This document shows positions 11,629-22,860 of a DNA stretch of 64,000 bases, in pieces; positions within the stretch are counted from its first letter, which is position 1, and every line of letters starts with the position of its first letter. A program made the translations under genes and the position numbers. The stretch is taken from positions 144,553-208,552 of the forward strand of contig JAJEKV010000426.1 of NCBI GenBank assembly GCA_021234155.1, given 5' to 3'. Origin of the DNA: Isoetes taiwanensis. Its lineage: Eukaryota; Streptophyta; Lycopodiopsida; Isoetales; Isoetaceae. The notes under the pieces are model-generated. The model worked only from the letters and a program-made list of their open reading frames with translations, searched no databases and was not told the origin of the DNA.

Positions 11629-13268
11629 ATGTCTAGTAGGTTTGCTGCAAGCTTGCTAAACACTATTGATGTGTACAAAGGTGGCTCAGGGTTCCAGGTG
11701 TGGAAAGATGCCATCAAGTATGTGTTAGAGGTGGAAGACCTCTGGGATCTGGTAGATTCAAATGGTACAATTGGTGCTGAAGCAGGAACTCTGACAAGGT
11801 CAGATTCTACAGGATCAGCAGCTGGTACAGTAGCCCAGCCTACAACTGGCAGTGCTAGTGTGACAGGTGGAGGAGTTAGTGGCTCCAGTGGAGGAAAATC
11901 TCTGCAAGCTAAGGCCAAAGAAGCACAAGGGATCATTTGTTGTAAGGTAAGTCCCTCAATTCGTCTTAAGCTTAGATCTCTTGGACCTAGAGAGATGTGG
12001 AAATTTCTATTGAAACACTATGAAGAAAAAACCTCCTCACAAATAGATTTGCTTGAAAATGAATTAAGAGGATTGAAGTTGAGAGAGGATGAAGATGTGG
12101 GAGAATTTTTCAGCAAATTTGATAACTTAATAGTTGATTTAAGTGGGGCTGGAGTTGTAATCTCAGAAAGAAGCCAGGTCTTACAAATTTCTAGAGCCAT
12201 AGGTGAAAATGAAACCTTAGCCTTGTTCATAAGAAATTCTTGTAGATCCAGAGAAGAAGCTGAGGTTACCTTAAGAACAGAATGGGAACAAAAGAAAATC
12301 TTGAGGCAAAGCCAAAATAAAGAAATTCCATAAGTGTTACTTGTCAAAAGAAAAGATAAAGTAGTGTGTTATAACTGCCATGAGTTAGGGCATTATAAAA
12401 ATGAGTGCCCTAGACTCAAGAAGGAGTTTAATTGCTACACATGTGGAGGGAGGGGACATGTAGCATCAAAGTGTCCAACTCCAAATAATTTTGGTAAATC
12501 TCGAGGTAGAGGAGAGCCTAGCAAAGGCAGATTTGGAAGAGGGAGAGGTCGAGGGTATAAAGCATATATTGCCCAAGAACAAGAAGTTTCTTCAAAGGGA
12601 GTGGCTGAGGAGGAAGATGAAGATGAGGTACATACTGAATTTGCTGTGATAAATGATAGTATTGGTACTAATAAATCTGATCATTTGATAGTTGATAGTG
12701 GAGCTGAAAGATCAGTAGTGCAATCTACTGATCTCTTGAGGAATATCTCTGCTACAAGTTCCAGGAAAATTCAAGTGGGAAATGGAGCTCTTCAAGAGGT
12801 GAAGGGGACTGGTCTGTTACAGCTTGAAGATCTTAAGGGAAATATTGTGAACATAGAGGATGTTCTATGTGTGCCAGCAATAATAAAAAATTTGATTTCA
12901 GTTAGTCAATTATGTGATTTGGGGTATCGAGTGGTTTTTGAAGGAGACAAATGTAATGTATATATGAATAATGAATTGAAGTTTGTTGCCAAAAGGGTTG
13001 GAAATCTTTTTGAAATGAATAATGTGATGCATCATAGCATTAATGCAATACAAGAGGACAGTGTTGATTTGTGGCACAAAAGGCTAGCACATACAAATTA
13101 CAAAAATCTAAAATTCTTATTGAAGCATGGCTACATAAACTACCATGATCACAAGGCAAATGAGTTTATCTGTGAAGGATGTGCCTTAGGGAAATTAAAC
13201 AGGCTGCCATTCCATAAAAGTAAAACTAGAGCTCAGCAAGTTCTGGAATTGGTACATTCAGATCTGTG
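11629..13268 (+). pseudogene. Copia gag, zinc knuckles, protease and integrase N-terminus
   Basis: ATG at 11629 (MSSRFAASLL) starts the Gag. A TAA at 12331-12333 interrupts it (likely CAA to TAA), after which the same frame continues. Visible domains are the UBN2-type Gag, two CCHC knuckles (CYNCHELGHYKNEC, CYTCGGRGHVASKC at about 12370-12475), the protease active site LIVDSGAERSV (about 12688), and a GAG-pre-integrase zinc region (LWHKRLAHTNY ... CEGCALGKLNRLPF). The frame reaches HSDLC, which holds the first catalytic Asp of integrase, and is cut there by the hAT element. Restoring the junction joins it to 25275. Confidence 0.93.
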
Positions 13269-13319
13269 TTGTCTCTAAGGGCGAATATTCGCCAAAAGGC
13301 GAATATTCTCATGCTTTTT

Positions 13320-14040
13320 AAAAAATGGCACGAATCTTGAGTAGGTTAAAGAAAATGGTGGGAAAAAAATATTAGCTAATTTTTTGTCTGGTCTTCCGGC
13401 GACCAGGTTGAGCTTCGCCGAGCCTACGCAACATGCTGGGAGAGATTTTAGCCAAGCTTTCGACGTATTTGAGGAGTAGGGACTCTGGATTCGCCCAGAA
13501 CAAGAGCAGAGTCGGGCATTTTGTAGGACCTATTTTTGTTTTGGGCATTTATGGAACCTAGATTTATGGCACAGAGTCGGCCGTTTGTGGAATCTATTTT
13601 TATTTGCGCCTCTGTTCTACGGATTTCCAACCAGTTAGGATATGTACATTAGGGCATTGGTGGAGAATTACAATGGATGCCAAATCCGTATTTTTCTTGG
13701 CAAAGATTTAAAATAATTTAAATGCGCAGCTCATATCTCCAAGATGAGCAATAAAGATTTTACTTCTGGCCTTAGAATGCTCATTGAAAAATGCAAAGGC
13801 CATTTGGCCTTCAATATCACATTACAATCAAAGGCAAAACCGTATCATGCTGATGAATCTTTTTACCTATGCAGAGCACAACTTTCTTCTTTTTCGCATT
13901 GTATGAGCAGGCACGCGTTTGATGCAATCTAAACTCTTATGCATTCAAAGGACAAAGTTCTATCAGATAGAAGACACCGACTTAAAGACATGGAAAGAAT
14001 ATTTGTTGCTTTTTATGCGGAGGCCAATCATAAAGCAAGA
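13320..14040. other. hAT interior, no gene recognised
   Basis: Short frames only, including 13744-13932, without known motifs. The sequence may continue the captured kinesin locus upstream, but nothing supports that. Confidence 0.4.
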
Positions 14041-14041
14041 C

Positions 14042-14748
14042 AATGATATAAATAACCCTTGGAAAGTGGATGAAAATACTATTTCCTTGTGCAATTCATA
14101 TGGCATATTGTTCCTTCTTCTTCTTATACTTTTGGTAAGAGCATATCATTTAATCCCTATGCTAACTTATAGTGATTACTTCTAATGTTCAGTGTTCATG
14201 CAGATCATGTTTTTGGTACAAAGGCCAGAAATGCAGAGGTCTACAACATCCATACAAAGGAAGTAATTGCTTTGCAAAGACGAGGTTTTAATGGTAAAAG
14301 ACACATGTTAAAAAGACTGGTTTTTAAATTGTTTGCAAAACCGACGACGTACATGCACTAAAGTATATTAAGCAAGAGTTGTATCGTCTATTACAAAGCA
14401 TATATTTCAAGAACTTAGGTTTCTCATACATAACCAATGTTGGTGAAATGTCTTTATTAAGCTTTTGCTATTGGACAGGCACAGTGTTTGCATATGGACA
14501 GACGAGTAGTGGGAAAACCTATACAATGCATGGATCAGGAGATGTTCCCGGTATTATTCATCTAGGGCCCCGTGATGTCTTTTTACATAAAGATAAAGAA
14601 TGTAATTGACATTCCTCGCCAAAGATATTATACACATGCCATGATGGAGATTTGCATGCCATAAGCATATTGTTTTGTCAATAAAACTTCACAGATCTCT
14701 GGCAGGGAGTTTCTGAGCCGTGTCTCTTACATGGAGATTTATAATGAA
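14042..14748 (+). pseudogene. Captured kinesin-7 motor-domain fragment with introns
   Basis: Four exon-like blocks follow the order of a plant kinesin-7 (CENP-E-like) motor. They are DINNPWKVDENTISL (about 14048), DHVFGTKARNAEVYNIHTKE (14206-14293), TVFAYGQTSSGKTYTMHGSG with PGII (14479-14590; the P-loop GQTSSGKT binds nucleotide), and ISGREFLSRVSYMEIYNE (14695-14748). The intron 14294-14478 has a GTAAAA donor and GGACAG acceptor and splits an AAT-G/GC codon as expected, so DNA rather than mRNA was captured. The rest of the motor, the neck and the stalk are absent. Kinesins move along microtubules; this fragment cannot. Confidence 0.87.
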
Positions 14749-15317
14749 GATGGAGTTAGACTCTCAAGGCCAAGTCGTTGATCACACTTACAAGTGAGCC
14801 ACTGAACATGAGTGTGGGTGCTTCGTGTTTGAATCGACTTTGAGTTGGAGGTAGGTGACAAGTTTGATCATAAGATAACTTCATTCTCGTGATCCAAACC
14901 TAGAGTTCGTGGTACAAGCCCTGACTAAAAGATAGTTTGCAAGCATAATCTCAGGCTTTATGCCATGCCGTAGCCTACCCATCCTCTGCAAAAATGGAAC
15001 ATTTAATCCTTGCCACGGCTCTAAGCATCCAACTATTTGATTATGGATGTTTCTTCTGTTCCTAACACTTGCCTGCTTCTTCTCTATTCTCCTGCTCTAA
15101 CCAACCGTGGTATATAGGGGTTGTCTCTTTGAATACCCAAATAACACCTGAAGCCTGCTTGATGGGGTTACCACATATTTGTTTAATTGTCTTAGTAGTG
15201 CCATAAGTGTCAGAAGACCTGGTTCAGCTCTTTTTCTTATTTGATCTCCTTGGAAATGACATACTTAATGTGGATCAGATCCATGGAAGACTAAAAAAAA
15301 TGTTGCCATCTTTGAAT
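14749..15317. other. hAT interior between captured fragments
   Basis: No coding signal. It may be intron or flank of the captured kinesin locus. Confidence 0.4.
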
Positions 15318-15743
15318 TTAGCTCCAGATCTTTGAGGGATTATTTGTTGGATTCTCTGGCTTTAGAAACAGAACATAAACTCTAGCCCATACACGACCAA
15401 GAAGATCCACAATACATGCATGATGCATGCATGCATCGCCGCATGCATACAACATCAAAACAAACGTAACATGGCTTGGCTTTACACCTTGTGTTGTCAT
15501 ATGTCTGAACAGTCTCAGAGCCTTTGCACTCTCGCCATATTGAGCATATCCTGAAATTATTAAACTCCACGACACGACATCTTGTGTGGACAAACAATCA
15601 AAAAGTGAGCACGCATTATTCATGCTGCCACATTTGGGATACATTTCAATAGCAGCACTATTAACAAAGATATTAACAACAGGCCCAGCTTTTATCATGT
15701 GTGTAAGATGTGACAATGTAAAATGCCCTAGACATTTATTCAT
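15318..15743 (-). pseudogene. Captured PPR-protein fragment (PLS type)
   Basis: The minus-strand frame holds pentatricopeptide helices: NSAAIEMYPKCGSMNNACSL, DVVSWSLIISGYAQYGESAK, ALRLFRHMTTQGVKPSHVTF and a later HHACIVDLLGR, which is the E-motif-like tail of plant PLS PPR proteins. These bind organelle RNA and guide editing. Only about four repeats remain. It points opposite to the kinesin fragment, so it was acquired separately. Confidence 0.9.
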
Positions 15744-16900
15744 GGTGAAGACTGGGACACTAAGGCACTTTGACCAATAAGTTTTGGCCTCTACATTAGG
15801 CTTTACTTTTTACAAATTCATTACTTCAGTTCTCACAGCTCTATTACATATTTAATAATGCATGTTTGCTGCTACATTTTCCAGTTTGCTGGATAAAGTT
15901 GAAAATGAGGTATGTCCTTGCAATCTCTGATCTCCTTGTGCACATGTAAGTTACAGTGTGAAAATGGAATTTAACAGGACATCATGAATTCGAAATTCAG
16001 TTTGCTATGTTTACAAAACTGTGGCAACATTTAAAAAAAAATGAAATGCTCGCTGTCTTTTGAGGTTGAAATCTTATGCAGTGAAGGGAACTTGTGTATT
16101 AGTTCCTTAGAAGATTAGTCACAAAGGATGTTCTAGGTCTGACACAAATGTTGAGCGAATAATTAGAGCGAATGCTTGATACACAAAAATTGGAGCCTTT
16201 GATAATGGTCATGGTAAGAAATATCATGCTAATGCCAAGGAACTCCCTGGCGCTGCCTCAAGAGGCTCCCCGCGATGAAAAATGGGAGATCATCTGATTC
16301 TACACATAGTTGCTATCCAAAGAGTTCAGACCTGTACATGCAGTCATGTTAGACTGGGATGCTGGGGCATCAACAGAAATTCTACAGAGGCTTAGTAATC
16401 TGAAGTCTGCAACTAGCACAAGGCTACCTCAATTCTCTGCATGGGTGATGGATCATGGTCACACACTTGATGCTTTGATTAAGTTCATTTATTTCTGATT
16501 GTCTAGGGTCTGCCTAATTAAGTTTTAAGAGTGGTCAACTCATGATGCAGTCCATACTACGGACAGTAGGGAGGATCCAATCCAATAAGTACATGTCTGC
16601 TGATTTCCCTGCTTGCTAGGCAACAAAGAAATGTGAAACATCACACTCCATTCATAAGGTGTCTTTTGTTTCAAGGATCCCTTACCTTCTGATAACCAGG
16701 TTCTTGCCATCTCCCAGTGTTAGAATGTGATCAAAATAATCTAAAAACTTCTACAAAATGCACCGGAGACGACTTGAAGCCACCCCCGTTTCCTCAAAGA
16801 TATGCCGCATCATTGGGGAAATAAAGCCGCCAATATGCAAAGAAGTTTGTTACATGCATGTGGCAGCATAGTTAGAATAGAGCAAGGCCGGTGGCTCCAA
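15744..16900. other. hAT interior, uncertain exons
   Basis: A coding-like frame at 16310-16498 (VMLDWDAGASTEILQRLSNL) and a possible exon end near 15890 (LLDKVENE before GTATGT) are not recognised. The remainder shows nothing. Confidence 0.35.
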
Positions 16901-16907
16901 GCACCAC

Positions 16908-17060
16908 ATGACACTGTTCTTTATTGATGGGAGCTTAAACGAAGCACACCGTGTCTTGGATGGACCTTTGAACCAAAATGCAGTCTCATGGGGCACACTG
17001 ATTACAGGGTATGCTCAGCATGGTCAAAGCTCTCTTGCTCGAGAATGTTGCAGCAGGTTG
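16908..17060 (+). pseudogene. Second captured PPR fragment
   Basis: The plus-strand frame reads GSLNEAHRVLDGPLNQNAVS then WGTLITGYAQHGQSSLAREC, one and a half PPR units of the plant PLS type, followed by a stop. It is on the opposite strand to the 15318-15743 fragment and not a simple copy of it. Confidence 0.8.
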
Positions 17061-17196
17061 AAGGCATAAAGCCTACCAAAGTTACTTTACTTAGAATTTT
17101 AAAAGGATAAAGCAGCATAGAGGAATTGAGAAGGTTGCATGAACAGATCATTGAAAATGGTTTTTCCAACAGTCACATGTTGAAATATGTAGCATT

Positions 17197-17312
17197 ATAA
17201 CAAGGGGTTTTTTTTGTGATTTTATACGCTTTTTGGCATGGTTTTTATATGATTTCATGTGCGTATTGCACGAGGCATACTAATCAGTATATCTAGAGTG
17301 CACACTGAATTC
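17197..17312 (+). repeat. Dispersed repeat copy 1 (ATAACAAGGGG...CTAGAGTGCA)
   Basis: About 110 bases beginning near TATAACAAGGGGTTTTTT, with TTTTATACGCTTTTTG, ATGGTTTTTATATGATTTC and CTAGAGTGCA. They align with 19437-19547. The head motif also occurs near 20293 and 51565. Confidence 0.6.
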
Positions 17313-17319
17313 TTATATT

Positions 17320-17950
17320 TGAATGGCATTTTATTTATGGTTTTGCAATGGTTTTGCCTTGCATATTTTTGTTCTTTAAAAACTTAATTAATTTAATTTT
17401 ATGAAGGCCATGCAAGCAACGAGGCATTCAACTTTAGGGTTCCACTCTAGGGTTCGTGGAGTGAAGGGGATTTACAGACCATTTCCGGCAGTTCTCTCCT
17501 CGCTATGGCTTCCAATGGATATGGAAATTTTTCTTTTTTCTGGCGGCTATGGCGACGTCTTCTTGGCGGACTTCCTTCTCCTTCTCTTCTTAGCTCACCA
17601 ACGCTACTACCAAATGGATCAAAGGCAGCCAAAACTGTTGATTTAAAGCTGATAGACGATCCGATCTGCTTCTGAGGGTTCTCTCTGGCTTATGGGACGC
17701 CGCCCCATGACCTTGCCACGTTTGCAGGGCCTTTCTCAAAAGAGGCGGTGGCTATGGGGTTTGCACAGGCCGGGAACACAGAGTTTGGTGGATAGATTAG
17801 TCTGCAAAGGAGTTCGATCCGGCAAGGATCTACTGTGGGTGAAGCTTGAATAAATTCGGTAAGCCATGGAATAGATAGTATTGTTCTGTGACATGGGAGA
17901 AGTGGTCTTCTTTAAACCAGACGAAATCCAAAGGGATTTACTCACATTGG
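17320..17950. other. hAT interior upstream of the pectinesterase fragment
   Basis: Contains short frames (17401-17646) without motifs. It could be the degraded 5' part of the captured pectinesterase locus. Confidence 0.35.
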
Positions 17951-17954
17951 ATAA

Positions 17955-18708
17955 TCGAACATCAAGCCAGGAACATATTATGGAACTGTTTTAGTGCCAA
18001 AACATAAGCAGCATATCAGATTTGTTGGAAATGGAGCAGAGAGCACAATTTTGTCTTATGACAGAAAAGCTAATCAGATGAAAACAGATGGAACGGAGTA
18101 TGGAATTCTTGATTGTGCAACCATAATTATTGAAGGATCATACTTCTCTGCAAAAGGCATCACTTTTGAAAATGCATCTCCCAAGCCTGATTATCTTGAT
18201 TTCTCTGCTCAAGCTCCTACCATCAAAATCTCAGGGGATTATTGTGCATTTTATAGGTACATTTCTCCGTTCCCTTTTTTTGTTTCAAATATTCTGTGCT
18301 ATTATTTTCTTTAACTTCATTTCTAGTTCTTTCATAGGATTCATGATCTCACATACTTAAACTTCTATTTCTAGCCTTTTCTTTAACATTTTAATCTTAA
18401 ATTTAATTTTGTGGGATGGCAAGACACACTATTTGCAGATCAACGCCATCATTACTACAAAGACTGTCGTATTGAAGGATCAGTTGATTACATTCTAAGC
18501 TATGCAGCAGCAGTTTTTGAAACATGTACAATTCGCTTTAAAGGGGAAGGATTCATAACAGCGCAAAGCAGATGGTGCAACTCTGGTTGTGCTGGAGCTG
18601 ATAGTTATTTTGCACAAAAGCATCAAACCGTGTCAGGATTTTGCCTTGGAAAGTGGCTCAGAGACTAAAATGTTAATGTGAACTGCATTTTTCTATTTGT
18701 AGGTAATT
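17955..18708 (+). pseudogene. Captured pectin methylesterase fragment
   Basis: Exon 1 reads IKPGTYYGTVLVPKHKQHI, FVGNGAESTILS and GITFENASP, ending CAFYR. Exon 2 reads GWQDTLFADQRHHYYKDCRI, EGSVDYILSYAAAVFETC and GEGFITAQSR. This is the parallel beta-helix of plant pectinesterases (family PF01095), which remove methyl groups from cell-wall pectin. The GWQDTLF block and the Asp in SVDYI match catalytic-region positions. A donor follows CAFYR at 18257, but the expected acceptor before GWQ is not a clean AG. Signal peptide and C-terminus (WGP region near 18715) are missing or eroded. Confidence 0.9.
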
Positions 18709-18719
18709 TGGGGACCCAG

Positions 18720-19074
18720 ATATTAAGATAATGCATGGCTCATATTAATGCATGGCTCATATTTAATAAGCTCATTCAGCCTATTATAGTTCGATTAAAT
18801 TATCTTTCCTTACATTTCCACTGCTCTAGCTCCAGCCTCTAATATTTTGTCCTCTATTTCTATTCCAAATTTGTTTAATGTATTCCACATCCTCTGTGCA
18901 CATTTAAATCCAAAGTCGATTCAAGATTATATCTTCAAACTACAATACGATGGTTCCAAATCTCAATTCTTGTTGCTTCACATATTAATTTATCTTTCTA
19001 TGGTTATAATATGACATATTGTATCTGAGGCTATGATACATCATCCATCATTAGAGTATTAGGTAATGTCTATA
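18720..19074. other. hAT interior, no gene seen
   Basis: AT-rich sequence between the pectinesterase fragment and the candidate Helitron start. Only a short duplicated ATGCATGGCTCATATT is notable (18732-18761). Confidence 0.4.
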
Positions 19075-19097
19075 TCTACACCCCTACACCATCCTAA

Positions 19098-19340
19098 GGC
19101 CCCGAAGGGGCCGAAATTTTTTTTTAGTTAACATAAACCATTAACACACAACTACCATTAACATTATTAACATACACCATTGCATTTAACACATTTAAAT
19201 TAAAATCCCCCTTAAACCCCCTTTCGTTTGGGTGCATATTCACACGGGGGGTTACGTAGGGCAACGAGAGCTATCGGATGGGCATATTTGCCCTTTGTTC
19301 CAACATCTGGGCCGTACATAGCGATCCTCGTTTGTGGGGT
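19098..19340 (+). repeat. Partial copy of the foldback repeat arm
   Basis: Begins with the palindrome GGCCCCGAAGGGGCC and shares AACACATTTAAATT, CCCCCTTAAACCCCC and GGTGCATATTCACACGGGG with the left arm of the inverted repeat at 20519-21150. Confidence 0.7.
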
Positions 19341-19436
19341 ATGCATGTACAAGTTTTTGTATACTGTATATTAAGGTTTGCAAAATACTATAAGGTTTGA
19401 AATAATGTACTTAATGGTGTTAATTTTAGATAATAC

Positions 19437-19547
19437 AATAACAGGGGGTTACTTTTAGATTTTTATACGCTTTTTCACATGGTTTTTCTATGATTTCGTT
19501 GTTGTATTCGTTGAGGTGTACTAAATAGTATTTCTAGAGTGCAACCT
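19437..19547 (+). repeat. Dispersed repeat copy 2
   Basis: Aligns with 17197-17312: AATAACAGGGGGTTAC, TTTTTATACGCTTTTTC, ATGGTTTTTCTATGATTTCG and CTAGAGTGCA in the same order and spacing, with scattered differences. Confidence 0.6.
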
Positions 19548-19604
19548 TTATGGGCCGTTAATTTTTGTTGGTTGGAACAATCCGAGGGTTGTTGTCTTTC
19601 TCTG

Positions 19605-19775
19605 CATGTGTTTGTGCATGAACACTGCGCATGTGTATGCATGTGCATGTGTGTGCATGTGCATGTTCATGTGCATGTGCATGTGTATTGTGCAAGTGCA
19701 AGTGCAAGTGCAAGTGCAAGTGCAAGTGCATGTGCATGTGTGTGCATGTGTGCATATGCATGTGTACTTGCCCTC
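19605..19775 (+). repeat. Compound short tandem repeat (GTGCAT)n and (GTGCAA)n
   Basis: GTGCATGTGCATGT units, then about six GTGCAA units near 19692-19728, then GTGCATGT again. The long open frames on both strands here are produced by the six-base periodicity and are not genes. Confidence 0.9.
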
Positions 19776-20518
19776 TTGGATTCTTATTGCCGGAGTGGAT
19801 TTTACTACCACGAGATGGATTTTTTGCTCACACTTACAAAGGTATTTATTTTTTAATGTTTCTTCAGTTAGCATAATGTTTTCTTTTACAAGGTATTGGT
19901 TTCCTGATTCTACAATGTAGTTGCTGCAAAACCCCTTTTTGTTTCCTTCCTAAGATTTGCTACAGATTCAAGTTTAGGCCCTCTGTTTGCTTCCAACTCT
20001 TAGATATTCCTGGCTGCCGGATTGTTCATAGCAGCCAGCCTTTAGCTTCAATCAACAAACGGATTCTTATGCACACAACATGCGGATTATTCCACGCCCT
20101 TTTCCATGTCATGCAGATCAGTCAAACAGTGGCCACAAGAATGCATTTATATTGTAGGTTTGGAACTTTAATCGAACCATAAGGTGAATCATGCATTACC
20201 TTTAAGCGAGAGATGGAGCATCCAAGATCATATGGATTGATAAATAATGGTATCATTGTGAAAGAGAAATAGTTGTAGCGGAAGTAACAATATGTAGCAT
20301 AATAACAGGGGGTTTTCTTTGTGTTGCAAACTTTATGACTTTCAGAATAATGGGATCAATCTGCTCTATCTTTATGGTAACTTTTACTTATGTTCTATTT
20401 GTTTTATTGTGATCAAATTCAAAAGCTATAGGTGATGAAAGCCTCAAATGAATTCTAGTTTTTTTTTTTAGTTTGAATTCTAAAATTTTTGTCACAATCA
20501 AGGGGGTGGCGTCCCTAA

Positions 20519-21150
20519 GGCCCCGAAGGGGCCAAAAAATTTTTTTGCAACACAAACCATTAACATCCAACATATAAAAATTAAATCCCCCAACACATAA
20601 CAACCATCACATAATAACCATTGACATTAACAACCAACACATAACTACCATTGACATTAATTAACACAACCATTGGGTCCAACACATTTAAATTAGAATC
20701 CCCCTTAAACCCCCTTTGGTTTGGGTGCATATTCACACGGGGGGTGACATAGGGCAGCGAGAGCCCTCATAATTGTATTTTGCACGTACAAAATCAACAC
20801 CATATAGTATTCCGCTTGAAATCTTATAGTATTTTGCGAATCTTGTTATACAATATAGCAAATTTTGTACTTGCATACCCCACAAACGAGGAACTTTACG
20901 TACGGTATAGATTAAGGAATAAGGGGTGAATATGCCTATCCAACAGCTCTCGTTGCCCGGAGTCATCCCCCGTGTGAATATGCACCCAAACCAAAGGGGG
21001 TTTAAGGGGGATTCTAATTTAAATGTGTTGGACCCAATGGTTGTGTTAATTAATGTCAATGGTAGTTATGTGTTGGTTGTTAATGTCAATGGTTATTATG
21101 TGATGGTTGTTATGTGTTGGGGGATTTAATTTTTATATGTTGGATGTTAA
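20519..21150. repeat. Large foldback inverted repeat (arms about 205 bases)
   Basis: The left arm (about 20561-20765) and right arm (about 20935-21150) are near-perfect reverse complements, including TTTAAATTAGAATCCCCCTT and its complement AAGGGGGATTCTAATTTAAA. A spacer of about 170 bases separates them. A GGCCCCGAAGGGGCC palindrome sits outside the left arm. It looks like a foldback or MITE-type element inside the Helitron. Confidence 0.85.
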
Positions 21151-21159
21151 TTGTTAGAG

Positions 21160-22832
21160 TGACCATCTGGATGCTTAAAAGGATTCTGAATGTTGAAAAA
21201 CAAATCAGGTGTAATAAGGACTGCAATTGATCATTTTTACCCACCTCTCAGGTGATCCTGACCTATGTGGTGTTTCGGGAACAATTTGGGCTGATAAGTA
21301 CTCTCCTCAAAGTTCTTCTGGCCTAACATTTCACAAGAAAAAGGTTGCATCTTGATTTTTTATTTCCTTGGTACTCATATGTCAGTTTTAAAACAAGAAT
21401 GGTTATTGCAGGTAGTAGAAGTCCGAGCATGGTTGCATGCACAACTGGGCAACCCCTTTGGGGTAAGGATGGAACTTACTGGGTACAGGGTGTTATTTCT
21501 ATGGTCTACTTGTTAAACCTAGCTACAATTTAAATTACATCATTGGCCGACAAAACTACTATGCATCAATGTCAAAACATTCTTCATATTTTGGGTGATA
21601 TTGTTATTGCAGTCATTCAGTATTCAATACGCATGCATATATGTATATCTTGGTTAATATTTTGTATTCTCTCATCTTTAGATGGTGACCCAAAATTTCC
21701 AGTAAGCTTCTTAGGAAGTGTTTGCAAGTTATAAGCTTAGCAGAGAAAACATTTTGATGCAAATCTAAGCACCTTCAAAAATTCCAGTAACACCAACCTT
21801 GAGTCGTCATATGTCTCATAGGATTTTTAGGAAAGATGATTATTCATAGTAGTCATCCTTGATAACAACATCAAGTTAGATGGCTTCACACATAATGAAT
21901 TGATGAAGCGGCAAATAAACTGAAAACATTCTTTATGAATCACTTTATATCAAATGAAAGTTTTCTTCGATCTAAATCAATATGCACTTTAACATATCAA
22001 AATTCTATCTGATAGTGATTGTATATGATGAACACTTAATCAATACATCTACGAAGTTCAACAATGAAAAAGCCTTTAAAAATGCATTGCATTTTTACAT
22101 TGCTCACAAAAATGTAATTTTCACAAAAATGCATTTTCACAAAAGCAATGCATTTTTTGTGAAAAGCAAAGAGCTCATTGTAGATCAAACTCATTTGTCC
22201 AATTGGTAGTAATACGCCTGCTGCTCTCTCTTTGTACTTGGGTCCCATAGGCCAGTTGGTCTCCGTGGACGATAAAATCATATTCTATTCTATTCTTTGC
22301 CCAAGGTCCATGACATTGCAAAGCATGATATTGCATTTCCAAGAATGGCAACGCACAAATAAGGGGGGCATCTTTTGTGAAATGCAGAGCATCACCATTT
22401 GTCCAGTTGAATGCACATCACCCTCACAACAATAAAGATAATCTTATTTTTGAATGCTATTATAACAATCAACAACATCCTAATTTTAACCACTATAACA
22501 ACAATGCATGACGGCAATAAGTTCATTGGATCACCACATGCTTTAAATTTTTGGGAACCTAGCTGTACACAATATCTTCTGATAGGTCCAGCTTTTGGCA
22601 TTGTCCTGTGATGTCATTTATATCTTCTCATATGCTCTCAGTACGAGATCATGGACTAACTCTAAGGATCTAACTTCGCATAACCCTAGAATCTAATTCT
22701 GCATAATCCGAATTGACTTCTTGTGTTTTATAATCTACGTGCTATATGCAAAATAATCAAAAGCAAAGGAGGAAAAACCCAATGTTGTCAACCTTTTCTT
22801 TATGTTATTTTTTTGGTTTAATCCCGACAAAA
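21160..22832. other. Helitron interior, no gene recognised
   Basis: No family motif is visible. Around 22080-22165 the words AATGCATT, TTTTCAC and GTGAAAA alternate into short overlapping palindromes. Confidence 0.4.
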
Positions 22833-22860
22833 GCCCAGCAACGCTGGGCACTTTTTCTAG
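22833..22860 (+). other. Helitron 3' terminal hairpin and CTAG end
   Basis: GCCCAGC-AAC-GCTGGGC, then ACTTTTTCTAG, with T as the next base. The hairpin about 11 bases before the CTAG end is diagnostic of Helitrons. Confidence 0.75.

Larger units (their letters stand above)
19075..22860 (+). mobile_element. Candidate non-autonomous Helitron
   Basis: The 3' end is convincing: a perfect 7-bp stem (GCCCAGC, loop AAC, GCTGGGC, 22833-22849), 7 bases of spacer, then CTAG at 22857-22860 followed by T. This is the standard plant Helitron terminus. The 5' end is a guess at A|TCTACACCCCTACACC (19075), which has the required leading TC after A. No Rep/helicase frame is present. If the true 5' end lies further left, the captured gene fragments would be Helitron cargo instead of hAT cargo. 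Confidence 0.5.

Noticed and set aside
14379-14609. Complete kinesin gene
   Set aside because: Only part of the motor domain is present, within a transposon; neck, stalk and most exons are missing.
19539-19920. Long overlapping frames on both strands rich in His/Cys/Met or Ser/Ala
   Set aside because: They are generated by six-base GTGCAT/GTGCAA periodicity, which keeps all frames open.
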